The position numbers were made by a program, and so were the translations under genes. This document shows positions 39,111 through 47,302 of a DNA stretch of 59,007 nt, in pieces. The DNA is taken from assembly GCA_902777205.1 (NCBI GenBank), contig CACYSU010000013.1, positions 31,952 through 90,958 on the forward strand, given 5' to 3'. Below the pieces are notes generated by a model that was given only the letters and a program-made list of their open reading frames with translations, had not been told where the DNA came from and made no database searches. The DNA is from an uncultured Rhodospirillales bacterium. GTDB taxonomy: Bacteria; Pseudomonadota; Alphaproteobacteria; CAAGCB01; CAG-977. Each line of letters begins with the position of its first letter. Position 1 is the first letter of the stretch.

Positions 39111-39122
39111 TTGAACCGCAAC

Positions 39123-39155
39123 AAAAAAAGCCTCCGTTCGCGCGGAGGCTTTTTC
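39123..39155. terminator. Bidirectional terminator between membrane protein and pil-like operon
   Basis: AAAAAAAGCCTCCG-TTCGCG-CGGAGGCTTTTT: perfect stem with A- and T-runs. It ends the pil-like operon on the minus strand. Confidence 0.9.
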
Positions 39156-39168
39156 GTTTGCGCGGGGA

Positions 39169-40257
39169 TCAGCCCATCGCTTTGGTGATCTGGTCCTGCA
39201 TGGCGAACGTGCCCATGACCGCCCACGCGATCGCGCCGGAAACGAACAGGGTCGCGACCATGTTCAACACCGCCGCTTTTTGCGAAATGCCGGTCACGCT
39301 GTCTTCCAGCCATTCGTTGGCCATTTGGTCAAGCGCGCCCTGGAAGTTGTCCATTTCGGAATAAATGCGCAAGTCGCCGATGATTTCCTTGTCCGGAAAG
39401 CCCAGCCCCGTTTTGTTCAACGCTTCGCCCAAGTTGTCGCCGTTGTTGATATATACCAGCGCGCTGTCGATGCGGTACAGCAGGTACGGGCTGGCGTCGT
39501 GGCGCAGGGAACGCAGGGCTTGGGACACGGGCGTGCCCGCGCGCACCAGCGCCGCCATGGCCAACATCCACGTCACGCCGACGAAAACGCGGTACAGCGA
39601 CCACGGCGGGACGTTTTCAAACCACGCGCGGGACTTTCCGCTCCATCGCGGCAGGGTCAGGTAGATCAGAAAGAACAATATGGGCAGGAACGAAAACGCC
39701 AGCGCCCAGTTTTTGCCGATCCATTCCGACAGGTTCACCAGATCGCGCGCCGATCCCGTCCAACGCGTGTTGGGGGCGGCGCTGATCATCGGCGGCACCA
39801 TGTAAACGCCGATCGCGTAAATGATCAAAACGGTCATCATCGACAAAAACATCGGGTAGCTGACCGCGCTGACCAGCGGTTCTTTCATTTTTTTCGTGCC
39901 TTCGCTGACCTTGATCAGGTTTTCCAGCGCGCTTTCAAGGTTGGAAACGTCGCCGACCGACAGCATCAAACGTTCGCTGGCCGGCGCCCATCCTTCCAGC
40001 GCGACGGAAAACGGATGACCGTTTTGCAGCGAACGCGACCAGTACAAGATCGCCAGCGCCATCGGTTCGTCGGGGTTTTTCCCGTCGTTGGTGATAATGC
40101 CGCGCACGCGATCCAGCGCGTCCATCAACGAAAAACGGTTGTGTAACAGGGAAATCAGCTTCCGGTAGATTTTCAGCCGCGTCCCGTCGCTCATGCGGCA
40201 GATGATCATCGCGTAATAACGGTTGAGATCCGCCAAACTGAAGTTGCTTTTAGCCAT
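39169..40257 (-). CDS. PilR/GspF-like inner-membrane protein of type IVb pilus machinery
   Basis: 362 residues from the ATG at 40257, GAGG 5 nt upstream; a GTG two codons earlier is possible. GspF/PilC-type platform protein that couples the assembly ATPase to the pilus or secretion complex. Two GspF domains with three membrane helices ('MFLSMMTVLIIYAIGVYMVP', 'WALAFSFLPILFFLIYLTLP', 'VATLFVSGAIAWAVMGTFAM'). Features such as 'SAVSYPMFLSM' and 'ALRSLRHDASPYLLYRI' are as in R64 PilR and related proteins. Last gene of the operon before the terminator; no prepilin gene follows. Confidence 0.82.
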   Translation of the reverse strand: MAKSNFSLADLNRYYAMIICRMSDGTRLKIYRKLISLLHNRFSLMDALDRVRGIITNDGKNPDEPMALAILYWSRSLQNGHPFSVALEGWAPASERLMLSVGDVSNLESALENLIKVSEGTKKMKEPLVSAVSYPMFLSMMTVLIIYAIGVYMVPPMISAAPNTRWTGSARDLVNLSEWIGKNWALAFSFLPILFFLIYLTLPRWSGKSRAWFENVPPWSLYRVFVGVTWMLAMAALVRAGTPVSQALRSLRHDASPYLLYRIDSALVYINNGDNLGEALNKTGLGFPDKEIIGDLRIYSEMDNFQGALDQMANEWLEDSVTGISQKAAVLNMVATLFVSGAIAWAVMGTFAMQDQITKAMG

Positions 40258-40281
40258 TCGCACCTCTTTTGCAAAACATTG

Positions 40282-41964
40282 TCAGTAGATGGGTCTTTCG
40301 TCCAGCAGACCGCACCAGCGTTCGACTTCTTCGGCGTCGATCATGCCGTTCAGCATACGTTCGATCGCGCAGTCCTTCATCGTCCGGCCGCCCAGATCGC
40401 CCGTCCAATAGTCAATGGCCTTTTTGGTTTCGCCGTTGACCAGCAAATTCAAAAACGTCGCGTCCGGCAGCAGGATCTCGCCGACGACGCAGCGGCCTTT
40501 ACATCCGTTGCCGTTGCATTGCGGGCATCCTTGGCCGCGCAGAAAAGCCTGTTCCATGCCGAAATCGCCGTACGCTTTGCGCAAACGCTGAACGGTCGGG
40601 TGGTCGGGACGCTGGGACACCGGAATACGGCAATACGGACAGACGCGGCGGAACAAACGCTGCGAAACCATGCCTTTCATGATTTCGGGGTCGATCAGTT
40701 TGAACGTTTCAACGCCCATGTCGCGGAAACGCATAATGACCGCGGGGGACGAGTTCGCGTGCAATGTTGACCACACGCCGTGGCCGGACAGCGCGCCTTT
40801 GAACGCCAGCTGCGCCGACGACAGCGTGCGGATTTCGCCGATCATCAGCATATCGGGGTCGGATCGCAGGGACGCGGCCAACGCTTTGGTGAATTCCTGT
40901 TCTTTCAACGCTTCGGTGTTCGCGTTGGTCACGGGCATCTGGCGCGCGCCGGGGATGGGGTATTCGGGCGGGTCTTCCACGGTGATCAGGTTCAGTTCGT
41001 AATTGCGTTCCTGCAGCAGGGAGATCATGTTGCGCTGCAGCGTCGTCGATTTCCCCGACCCCGTCGGCCCCGCCACGATAATGATGCCGATGGGGACGGC
41101 GCGCAGACGGTAGAACATATCGGCTTCGCGCTGCGTGTAGCCCAACGCCATCAAATCGCCCGCGTTGTCGGGGTCTTCGTCGGCGTACAGCAAACGCATG
41201 ACCAGATAGCGCGTGCCGAACGCGATCGGGTTGAATTGCAGACGGACGCCCAGCACCAGCTTGGGCAATCTCAGCTTGCCGTTGGAACCGCGCAGCGGGG
41301 CATCGCCGATTTTTTGCGCCGCCTGATATTCGTTTTGGGCGTAGTTCGCGTCCGAAATGTCCGAAGACGCGAACGCCGCGCGCACGAACGCTTCGCCCCA
41401 TTCCTTGGTGTTTTCCATGACGACCTGCATCATGCCGTTTTGGCGGAAAAAGATTTCCGTTTTATGGGAACCGACAACGACGTGAACGTCCGAAACCTTG
41501 ACCGCCGCCGCCTTTGTCAAAACGGCGACATAGTCTTTCTGCATCTGCAGCTGTTCCAGATCGGCCGCGCTGCCGGTTTCCTCCTCGTCGATTTCCGGCG
41601 CGTCCTTTTCGGCGCGTTCGTAAATGGCTTTGATCAGGTTGTTCGGGACGTATTCGGCTTTGTTGACCTGCAGCTTCTTTTTGCGCGCCAAAACTTCAAA
41701 GCTTAAAACGCGGCCGTCGAATTTGTGTTCCGAACTGACCAGAAAACGGCCGTTGTCGAACAAAGCCAGCAGGTTGCGCGAGTCTTCCTTGACGGGAAAC
41801 GAACCGGTCGGCGCCGTGATGCACTTGCCGCCGGAAAAAAGTTCGTTTAATACTTCCGAACTTTTTTTCGGCGCGGGTTTCACGGCCTCAGGCGCGGCGG
41901 AACCGCCTGCGGGGGCGGTTCCTGTTCCGGCTGTTTTCGGCTTTGTCGTTGTCGGTGCGGGCAT
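40282..41964 (-). CDS. PilQ/GspE-type assembly ATPase
   Basis: 560 residues from the ATG at 41964; a TTG three codons upstream is an alternative. Secretion NTPase of the PilB/GspE superfamily. Walker A 'IVAGPTGSGKSTTLQRNM' (about residue 296), Asp box 'LITVEDPPEYPIPGARQMPV', Walker B 'SDPDMLMIGEIRTLSSAQLA', His box 'SGHGVWSTLHANSSPAVIMR', and a C-terminal zinc-binding Cys set 'CPYCRIPVSQRP' with 'CPQCNGNGCKGRC'. The N-terminal 60 residues are Ala/Pro-rich. By neighbours it corresponds to R64 PilQ. All ATPase motifs are intact. Confidence 0.88.
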   Translation of the reverse strand: MPAPTTTKPKTAGTGTAPAGGSAAPEAVKPAPKKSSEVLNELFSGGKCITAPTGSFPVKEDSRNLLALFDNGRFLVSSEHKFDGRVLSFEVLARKKKLQVNKAEYVPNNLIKAIYERAEKDAPEIDEEETGSAADLEQLQMQKDYVAVLTKAAAVKVSDVHVVVGSHKTEIFFRQNGMMQVVMENTKEWGEAFVRAAFASSDISDANYAQNEYQAAQKIGDAPLRGSNGKLRLPKLVLGVRLQFNPIAFGTRYLVMRLLYADEDPDNAGDLMALGYTQREADMFYRLRAVPIGIIIVAGPTGSGKSTTLQRNMISLLQERNYELNLITVEDPPEYPIPGARQMPVTNANTEALKEQEFTKALAASLRSDPDMLMIGEIRTLSSAQLAFKGALSGHGVWSTLHANSSPAVIMRFRDMGVETFKLIDPEIMKGMVSQRLFRRVCPYCRIPVSQRPDHPTVQRLRKAYGDFGMEQAFLRGQGCPQCNGNGCKGRCVVGEILLPDATFLNLLVNGETKKAIDYWTGDLGGRTMKDCAIERMLNGMIDAEEVERWCGLLDERPIY

Positions 41965-42042
41965 TTCGTTCAACCTCTTTTAACGGCGTGACGCTTTAAA
42001 AGGCGCCGGCAGGGAAGACGACTTCCCCGCCGGAACGGTTAA

Positions 42043-43485
42043 TTATCTGGCCAGACTGGCGCCCGAAAAACTGGCGCGGACGCCTGCGCTGGCGGAAATC
42101 GGCGAAGATTTGCGCCGTTTCGGCCGCGGTTCGGGTTCGGGGGCGGCGTTTTCATCCTCTTCGGAACGGCTGCGCTCGGCGGCGGGCGCGCTGTTGTTGA
42201 CCGGCGCGTCGGACAGCAGACCCGCGGACGGGAACCCGATCATTTCCTTGTTGTTGCCGATTTGAACCAGAACGTAATCCTTGTCAATGTCAATGACGGT
42301 GTGACCGGTCGGCAGGATGGTCGTTTTTTTGGCGAAGAACGTCGTTTTGTCCTTTTTGGAAATCAGCTTGGCGATCAGCGATCCGGCCGTGCCGCGGATT
42401 TCAGAAACGGCATACAGCTTCGACGCGGATTCCTGCGGAACGCCGCCGGCCTCTTTGGCTTCGTCGGCGGAAACCGTCACGGTCAACGCTTCGCCCGCGC
42501 GCTTTTTCGTCAGCAAGTCTTCGCCCGTGCTGGTCAAAGCCTTGGGGATGCGGGACGTGGTCGAACGTTTGATTTTCGCGGGTTTCGTCGCCGCCATCAA
42601 AACGGGCTTCAGGCTGTTCAGACGAACCAGAGAAGCGGCGTCGTATTTCTTTTTCAATTCGGCGCGCTGTTTTTTCTGTTCCTCTTTTTCCTGCTTTTCC
42701 TTTTCGGCCTGCGCGGCTTCCTCTTCCTTCATTTTCTGGATGCGGCGGTCTTCTTCGCGTTTCAACGCGGCTTCGATCTGTTTCTGGCGGATTTCGGCGC
42801 GCTGTTTGCGTTCCAAAGCCTCCTGACGTTTCAGGTCCTGCGCCAATTCCCATTCCAGACGGGCTTGGGTCATTTTTTCACGGCGTTCGATTTCGTCGAA
42901 CAGCATCTGACGGTTGGACGTTTTCAGCGCGTCGATTTCGGAACGCAGCTGTTCGCGTTTCAACTGCAGCATCAGCGTGCTGTTTTCGCGTTCCATTTCG
43001 GCCATTTCGCGGAAAATGTCGCTGGACACCTTGCCCAAAATCTGTTCGCTGGGGGGCGTGGACAGGTTCATGCCGCCGCTCGGCGTGCTGAAATCCAATC
43101 CGGCCGGAGCGGGCACGCTGTCGGCGGGCGGCGGAGGGATCGCCGCATCCAGCGTCGGAGCGGGCGCGTCGGGCAAAGGCGCGTCCAAAGACAGCTGCGG
43201 TTCGGGCGCGGGCGTTTCAATCGCGGGCGCGTCAACGGCCGGAGCGGGCACATCCGCGGCGGGTTCGGCGGGGACGGGCGCGTCGGCGGGTGCGGGCGTT
43301 TCAATCGCGGGCGCTTCGGCGGCCGGCGCGGGCGCATCCGCCGCGGGGGCGGGCGCCGCCGCATCTACGGGTGCGGGCGTCGCGAAAAAGGAATCGTCAA
43401 ACAAATCATCTGCGTTCGCCGCCGGAACGGACATGGAAATAACCACGGCCGCCAGCCAAAAATGTTTTTTAAGGAGTAGGTTCAT
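42043..43485 (-). CDS. PilP-like periplasmic protein with Pro-rich repeats and coiled coil
   Basis: 480 residues from the ATG at 43485 (GAGGG upstream; ATG at 43500 possible). Signal peptide to about residue 25. Residues about 35-140 are Ala/Pro repeats ('PAIETPAPA...' at least twice). Residues about 145-290 form a long charged coiled coil ('EMERENSTLMLQLKREQLRS', then Glu/Lys/Gln runs). Residues about 365-430 ('YAVSEIRGTAGSLIAKLISK', 'LPTGHTVIDIDKDYVLVQIG') match the PilP beta-sandwich, which in type IVb pili links PilN and PilO. The last 40 residues are Glu/Pro then Lys/Arg-rich. Longer than R64 PilP (about 160 residues). Confidence 0.7.
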   Translation of the reverse strand: MNLLLKKHFWLAAVVISMSVPAANADDLFDDSFFATPAPVDAAAPAPAADAPAPAAEAPAIETPAPADAPVPAEPAADVPAPAVDAPAIETPAPEPQLSLDAPLPDAPAPTLDAAIPPPPADSVPAPAGLDFSTPSGGMNLSTPPSEQILGKVSSDIFREMAEMERENSTLMLQLKREQLRSEIDALKTSNRQMLFDEIERREKMTQARLEWELAQDLKRQEALERKQRAEIRQKQIEAALKREEDRRIQKMKEEEAAQAEKEKQEKEEQKKQRAELKKKYDAASLVRLNSLKPVLMAATKPAKIKRSTTSRIPKALTSTGEDLLTKKRAGEALTVTVSADEAKEAGGVPQESASKLYAVSEIRGTAGSLIAKLISKKDKTTFFAKKTTILPTGHTVIDIDKDYVLVQIGNNKEMIGFPSAGLLSDAPVNNSAPAAERSRSEEDENAAPEPEPRPKRRKSSPISASAGVRASFSGASLAR

Positions 43486-44872
43486 AGATGTGTCCCTCAT
43501 AAGTCCAGATGTTGTTTTCAGGAGTGTAGTTCAGCGTGTCGATTTCCAGCGACGGGAAACGTTTGAACATATCCAGCCATTCCTCCATCGGCAGGTCGGA
43601 CGAAAAGCTGAAATTCAAACGCGGATACGTCCGGTCGATCCAGACTTCCTGTCCGTTGATGATTTTCGGTTTCGACGGGCGGCGCGTTTCCGTCGCTTCG
43701 GCCAGCACGACCTGTTGTTTGATCGCCTGAAAGATGTCGTTCCATTCTTCGCGCAGTTCGTAAACCATCAGCTTGGGCGTTTCGGAATGAATGGCGACAT
43801 CGCCGATCGCCAGACTGACGATGGCCGTTTTGCCGTCGTTGTCCAGCAGATAGTCCAGCCCGCGGGTGTTGTATTCTTCAAACGCGCGTTTGACCCATCC
43901 CAAATGCCCCCATTCCATCGTCCACGACGTGGACAGGCCGGATTTTGAACACGAAACGGGACCCAGCTTCCATCCGGGGATCAGCATGGCCTTGACCTGC
44001 TGGGCGGCGGCCTGACAGCGGTTGAGCAAATCTTCCGCATCCACCAGCGTTTCCCACGGGTGGACGATGACCTCCGCCTCTTCCTGCGGCGCCTCGTCTT
44101 CGTACAAAGGTTTCATCGGCGCCAACGGGCGGATCATGGGTTTCTTTTCCGTGGCGAACAGGCCGGAAATCAGCTTGTATCCGATCAGCAAAACCAGAAC
44201 GCCCGCGCCGATCGCGGCCATTTTCATCTTTTGACGCTGGTTTTTGTTGATGTGCATCAACTTTGACGCGCCGGGGGATTTCAAAATGTCCCACAGATCG
44301 ACTTCTTCCGTCCCCTCGATATCCCAAGAGGCGGGCGCGATCTTCCGTCCCCAGTCCGGCACGGCCATCATCGCGTAAAACGCGCGTTTGGCGTCCTCTT
44401 CGTTCAGGTAGAGCATATCCTCTTCGGACAGGATCAGGTCGTTTCGGATGGCGATGAACCACCATCCTTCGTCAACCTCGAACACGGCGACCGACGACGG
44501 CTTGTCCTGAAACTTTTCGGCGATGGCCGCGGCGGCCGACGGCATACCGGCTTTGTGGCCTTCCGTGGAATTGCCGATGCCGTATTGCGGCGACGTTCCT
44601 TGGCGCAGACAGAACAGGTCCGCGCCTTCCATAAAGTTGTCAACCGTTTCCTGAACTTCGGGATAGGGGTCGTTGGTGTCCTGCAGCGGCTGCCAGAACA
44701 GGGTGACGGCGTACGTCGTGTCGTTGACGACGATCGTCGGCCCCCATGACGGTTCGGATTCCCCGTCCTGACCGTCGTCCGCGCCGGATTCGTCCGCGTC
44801 CGCCGTTTCGCCGGCGTCCGCGTCGTCTTCCAAATCGTCCAAAGTCAGTTCTTCATCATCATCTGCAGCCAT
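43469..44872 (-). CDS. PilO (PilO2)-like type IVb pilus protein
   Basis: 467 residues. N-terminal very acidic segment (1-40), a cytoplasmic domain with 'VFEVDEGWWFIAIRNDLILS' and 'EEDAKRAFYAMMAVPDWGRK', one transmembrane helix at about 220-240 ('MAAIGAGVLVLLIGYKLISG'), then a periplasmic domain. This layout and the 'WWFIAIRxDxIL' signature are those of PilO2/PilO of R64-type pili. It overlaps the PilP-like start by 17 nt and follows the secretin by 14 nt. Inner-membrane partner of the PilN-PilP complex. Confidence 0.78.
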   Translation of the reverse strand: MAADDDEELTLDDLEDDADAGETADADESGADDGQDGESEPSWGPTIVVNDTTYAVTLFWQPLQDTNDPYPEVQETVDNFMEGADLFCLRQGTSPQYGIGNSTEGHKAGMPSAAAAIAEKFQDKPSSVAVFEVDEGWWFIAIRNDLILSEEDMLYLNEEDAKRAFYAMMAVPDWGRKIAPASWDIEGTEEVDLWDILKSPGASKLMHINKNQRQKMKMAAIGAGVLVLLIGYKLISGLFATEKKPMIRPLAPMKPLYEDEAPQEEAEVIVHPWETLVDAEDLLNRCQAAAQQVKAMLIPGWKLGPVSCSKSGLSTSWTMEWGHLGWVKRAFEEYNTRGLDYLLDNDGKTAIVSLAIGDVAIHSETPKLMVYELREEWNDIFQAIKQQVVLAEATETRRPSKPKIINGQEVWIDRTYPRLNFSFSSDLPMEEWLDMFKRFPSLEIDTLNYTPENNIWTYEGHIYEPTP

Positions 44873-44886
44873 GATCGACCGTCCTG

Positions 44887-46458
44887 TTAGATGTTTTTCA
44901 TTCTGGTTTCAGGCAGCAGCGGCGAAACCAAAACCTCGGGCGTCAGCAAAATGACCATGACATTGCGGTTTTTGCTGGCCTGATTGTTGACGCCGAACAG
45001 TTCCTTGGTGTTGGTGGTCGAAGTTTTGACTTCTTCAAACCCTGTCAGCATCAGCGTGTAGCCGGACATCATGGCGACTTCCTGCACGAAACCGCGCGTT
45101 CTGATCTTGGGCAGCTGGACGGTGGTGCTTTCCGTCGTGACGCGGCCCATGTCCTCCAGCTCCGTCAGCGTCATCGTGAACATCATCAGCAGACGGCCGT
45201 GATCCAGAATGCGGGGCAGAACCTCCATCGTGAAACCGTAGTTGATTTTCGCCGGCGTGACGGACGTTGTCGTCGTGCCGTTGTCAACCGTCGTTTCGGT
45301 TTTTTCAACATAGGATTCGTTCGTCGTCACCTGAATCGGCGCGATGCGGTTGTTCATGGTCGTCACGGATGCGCTGGTCACCAGCGATGTCCTGCCCTGA
45401 TCGTTCAACGCCTGCGCGACAATCGAGATGTTGTCGATGTGGCGGTCGCCGGGGATCAGCGTCATGCCCAGATTGCTGGTGTTGTTTTTGATGGACGGCG
45501 TCGATGACTTGGCGGTCAGGTTCAGGTTTTTGTTCAGGAAGTTCATAACGGAATTGACGTTCAGCGTCATTTGCTGCGAATTGGACAGCGTGACGTTCAA
45601 CACTTTGATCGAAATGGAAACCTGACGACCCAGTTTTTCGTTCATGCTGTTCACGTATTGCGCGATGCGTTGCAACGTGAACGGAGGGGCGGTGACCGTC
45701 ATCGTGCCGTTCGACGGAATGATGTTCAGCGTCGCGCCTTCGGGCAACATGGCCGTGACGGCTTCCTCCAGCTGAGTCCAGAAATCCAGCTGGATGGTGG
45801 AATCCATGGACGCGGATGTCGAACCGCCGGAATCGCCCGAAGCCGTACCGGCGATGTTCGCGTTCAGGTTCGACGTGACGGGCAGGGCATATACGGTGAA
45901 AACGCGCGTTTCCATTTTATAGAACGTGATCACGCCGTTTTTATACCGCCACCACAAAGCGAAGCGGGAAACGATCTGATCCAGCAGGCCGCTCAGCTTG
46001 CCGGAATAGGCGGGCATGAACAAATCGGAATCGACGTTTTGGGAAACGCTGCCGGCGACGGCGTCTTTGGAATCGCCCTGTTTGGCGGATTTGACTTCGT
46101 TCAAAATCATATCGTCCACGCGCACGGTGATGCCCGTCAGCGACGTGATCTGTTCGGAAATCTGCAGCAGGGAAACCGGCGCGGTGCTGACCAGCGTGAT
46201 GCCGTCGTCCGTTTCAAAACGCGCGGGCAGGGGGTCGCCTTCGTTGACGCGGACGCTCTGGCTGCCCAGCCAGATGTCGTCTTTGACGGCGATCGTGTCC
46301 ATTTTATATTGGTCGGTCGGGGTGATCGGCTGGTCGAGCAGGTTTTGAATCTTGTCCAGCGAACGATCCGTTTCCTTGATGTTGGAACGGTACAGGCTGC
46401 ACGATGTCAGGCCGATCAGGCAGACGCCGAGAATAAGGGAAAGCTGTTTAGTCCGCAT
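44887..46458 (-). CDS. PilN-type secretin lipoprotein
   Basis: 523 residues. Outer-membrane channel of type IVb pilus systems. Lipoprotein signal with Cys20 in 'CLIGLTSCSLY'. The N-domain ('ISEQITSLTGITVRVDDMIL', 'FALWWRYKNGVITFYKMETR') is followed by the secretin core ('VSISIKVLNVTLSNSQQMTL', 'TSASVTTMNNRIAPIQVTTN', 'YVEKTETTVD', 'LQLPKIRTRGFVQEVAMMSG'-type end). The match is to the PilN/BfpB family rather than GspD. SD AGGAGG is 6 nt upstream. The start overlaps the TcpQ-like gene by 11 nt. Confidence 0.9.
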   Translation of the reverse strand: MRTKQLSLILGVCLIGLTSCSLYRSNIKETDRSLDKIQNLLDQPITPTDQYKMDTIAVKDDIWLGSQSVRVNEGDPLPARFETDDGITLVSTAPVSLLQISEQITSLTGITVRVDDMILNEVKSAKQGDSKDAVAGSVSQNVDSDLFMPAYSGKLSGLLDQIVSRFALWWRYKNGVITFYKMETRVFTVYALPVTSNLNANIAGTASGDSGGSTSASMDSTIQLDFWTQLEEAVTAMLPEGATLNIIPSNGTMTVTAPPFTLQRIAQYVNSMNEKLGRQVSISIKVLNVTLSNSQQMTLNVNSVMNFLNKNLNLTAKSSTPSIKNNTSNLGMTLIPGDRHIDNISIVAQALNDQGRTSLVTSASVTTMNNRIAPIQVTTNESYVEKTETTVDNGTTTTSVTPAKINYGFTMEVLPRILDHGRLLMMFTMTLTELEDMGRVTTESTTVQLPKIRTRGFVQEVAMMSGYTLMLTGFEEVKTSTTNTKELFGVNNQASKNRNVMVILLTPEVLVSPLLPETRMKNI

Positions 46459-47131
46459 TTTCGTCCTCCTGCGTGGTCACTAACAATACGCGGTTGCCTT
46501 TGTAAAACGTTCCCCACGGCGACGGTTGGGCGCGGGCGAACGAACGGATCAGGGCGGACGCGACATCCATGAACCGGCCGCGGAACATGGCGCCGGCCTC
46601 TAAAATGTATTCGCGGTCGGTGTTCCACACGACGCGCCATCCGGCTTTGTCGCCCCATTGGGTCAGCAGGGAACGCACGGACGATCCCTCCGTCGCCAGC
46701 CAGTCTTCGACCGGATCGGCGGGGTCGTAGTTTTCATCGCCCAAATCGGCGGCCGTCGTTCCGGTCGTCGAGGAATTGAAAGAAGCGTCGGAACCGTTTT
46801 GATTTTGAATGCCGTTCAGCGTGCCGCCGTTCAACGCCCCGTCCTTCGAGCTGTCATAGCTGTACAGCCCGTCCGCACCGACGGCGCCGGGGGCGGCCGC
46901 GGACAGGTCTTCGCCGCGGTAACCGTAAGTGTTCTGCATAACGTCGGGGGGCGTTCTTTGGCCGAATTGGCCGCCGCCGACGGGCGCCGTGAATTCGGGC
47001 GCTGCGGAAACCGTTCCGGCGGAAACGCCCGTCCAAGCCTGATCGTTTTCAACCAGCTGCGTGCATCCGTTCAGTAAAAAAGCCGCCGAAAGCAGGCCTG
47101 AAATGCTGATTGTCTTGTATGGATACGGCAT
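46448..47131 (-). CDS. Lipoprotein with TcpQ/PilL C-terminal domain
   Basis: 227 residues from the ATG at 47131 (GGAG 6 nt upstream). Lipobox at Cys23 ('AAFLLNGCTQ'). A low-complexity Gly/Ser/Asn linker (about 40-125) leads to a C-terminal domain 'WLATEGSSVRSLLTQWGDKA', 'GWRVVWNTDREYILEAGAMF', 'GNRVLLVTTQED', the pattern of TcpQ and R64 PilL ends, which assist secretin function. It is immediately upstream of the PilN secretin and overlaps it. Its role is probably secretin pilotin or gate partner. Confidence 0.75.
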   Translation of the reverse strand: MPYPYKTISISGLLSAAFLLNGCTQLVENDQAWTGVSAGTVSAAPEFTAPVGGGQFGQRTPPDVMQNTYGYRGEDLSAAAPGAVGADGLYSYDSSKDGALNGGTLNGIQNQNGSDASFNSSTTGTTAADLGDENYDPADPVEDWLATEGSSVRSLLTQWGDKAGWRVVWNTDREYILEAGAMFRGRFMDVASALIRSFARAQPSPWGTFYKGNRVLLVTTQEDENAD

Positions 47132-47302
47132 ATTAATCTCCAAAATGTGAAATCGAAACGCTTCTTTAGGGTTACAATTAAAGCATTAAATTATTTAAGA
47201 AATCCTTTATAAAAACGAAAACACCGCAAAGCGTCCGTTTTTTCGGGTTCCTTTGAAAAGCTATCAGATTTCGGCCGCGTTTTCAATCGCGGAAAAGGCG
47301 CG

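Noticed and set aside
40282-41964. The ATPase as GspE of a type II secretion system
   Set aside because: No GspC, GspD-type secretin, GspG pseudopilin or GspL/M; the neighbours are PilN, PilO2 and TcpQ-like, which point to a type IVb pilus system.
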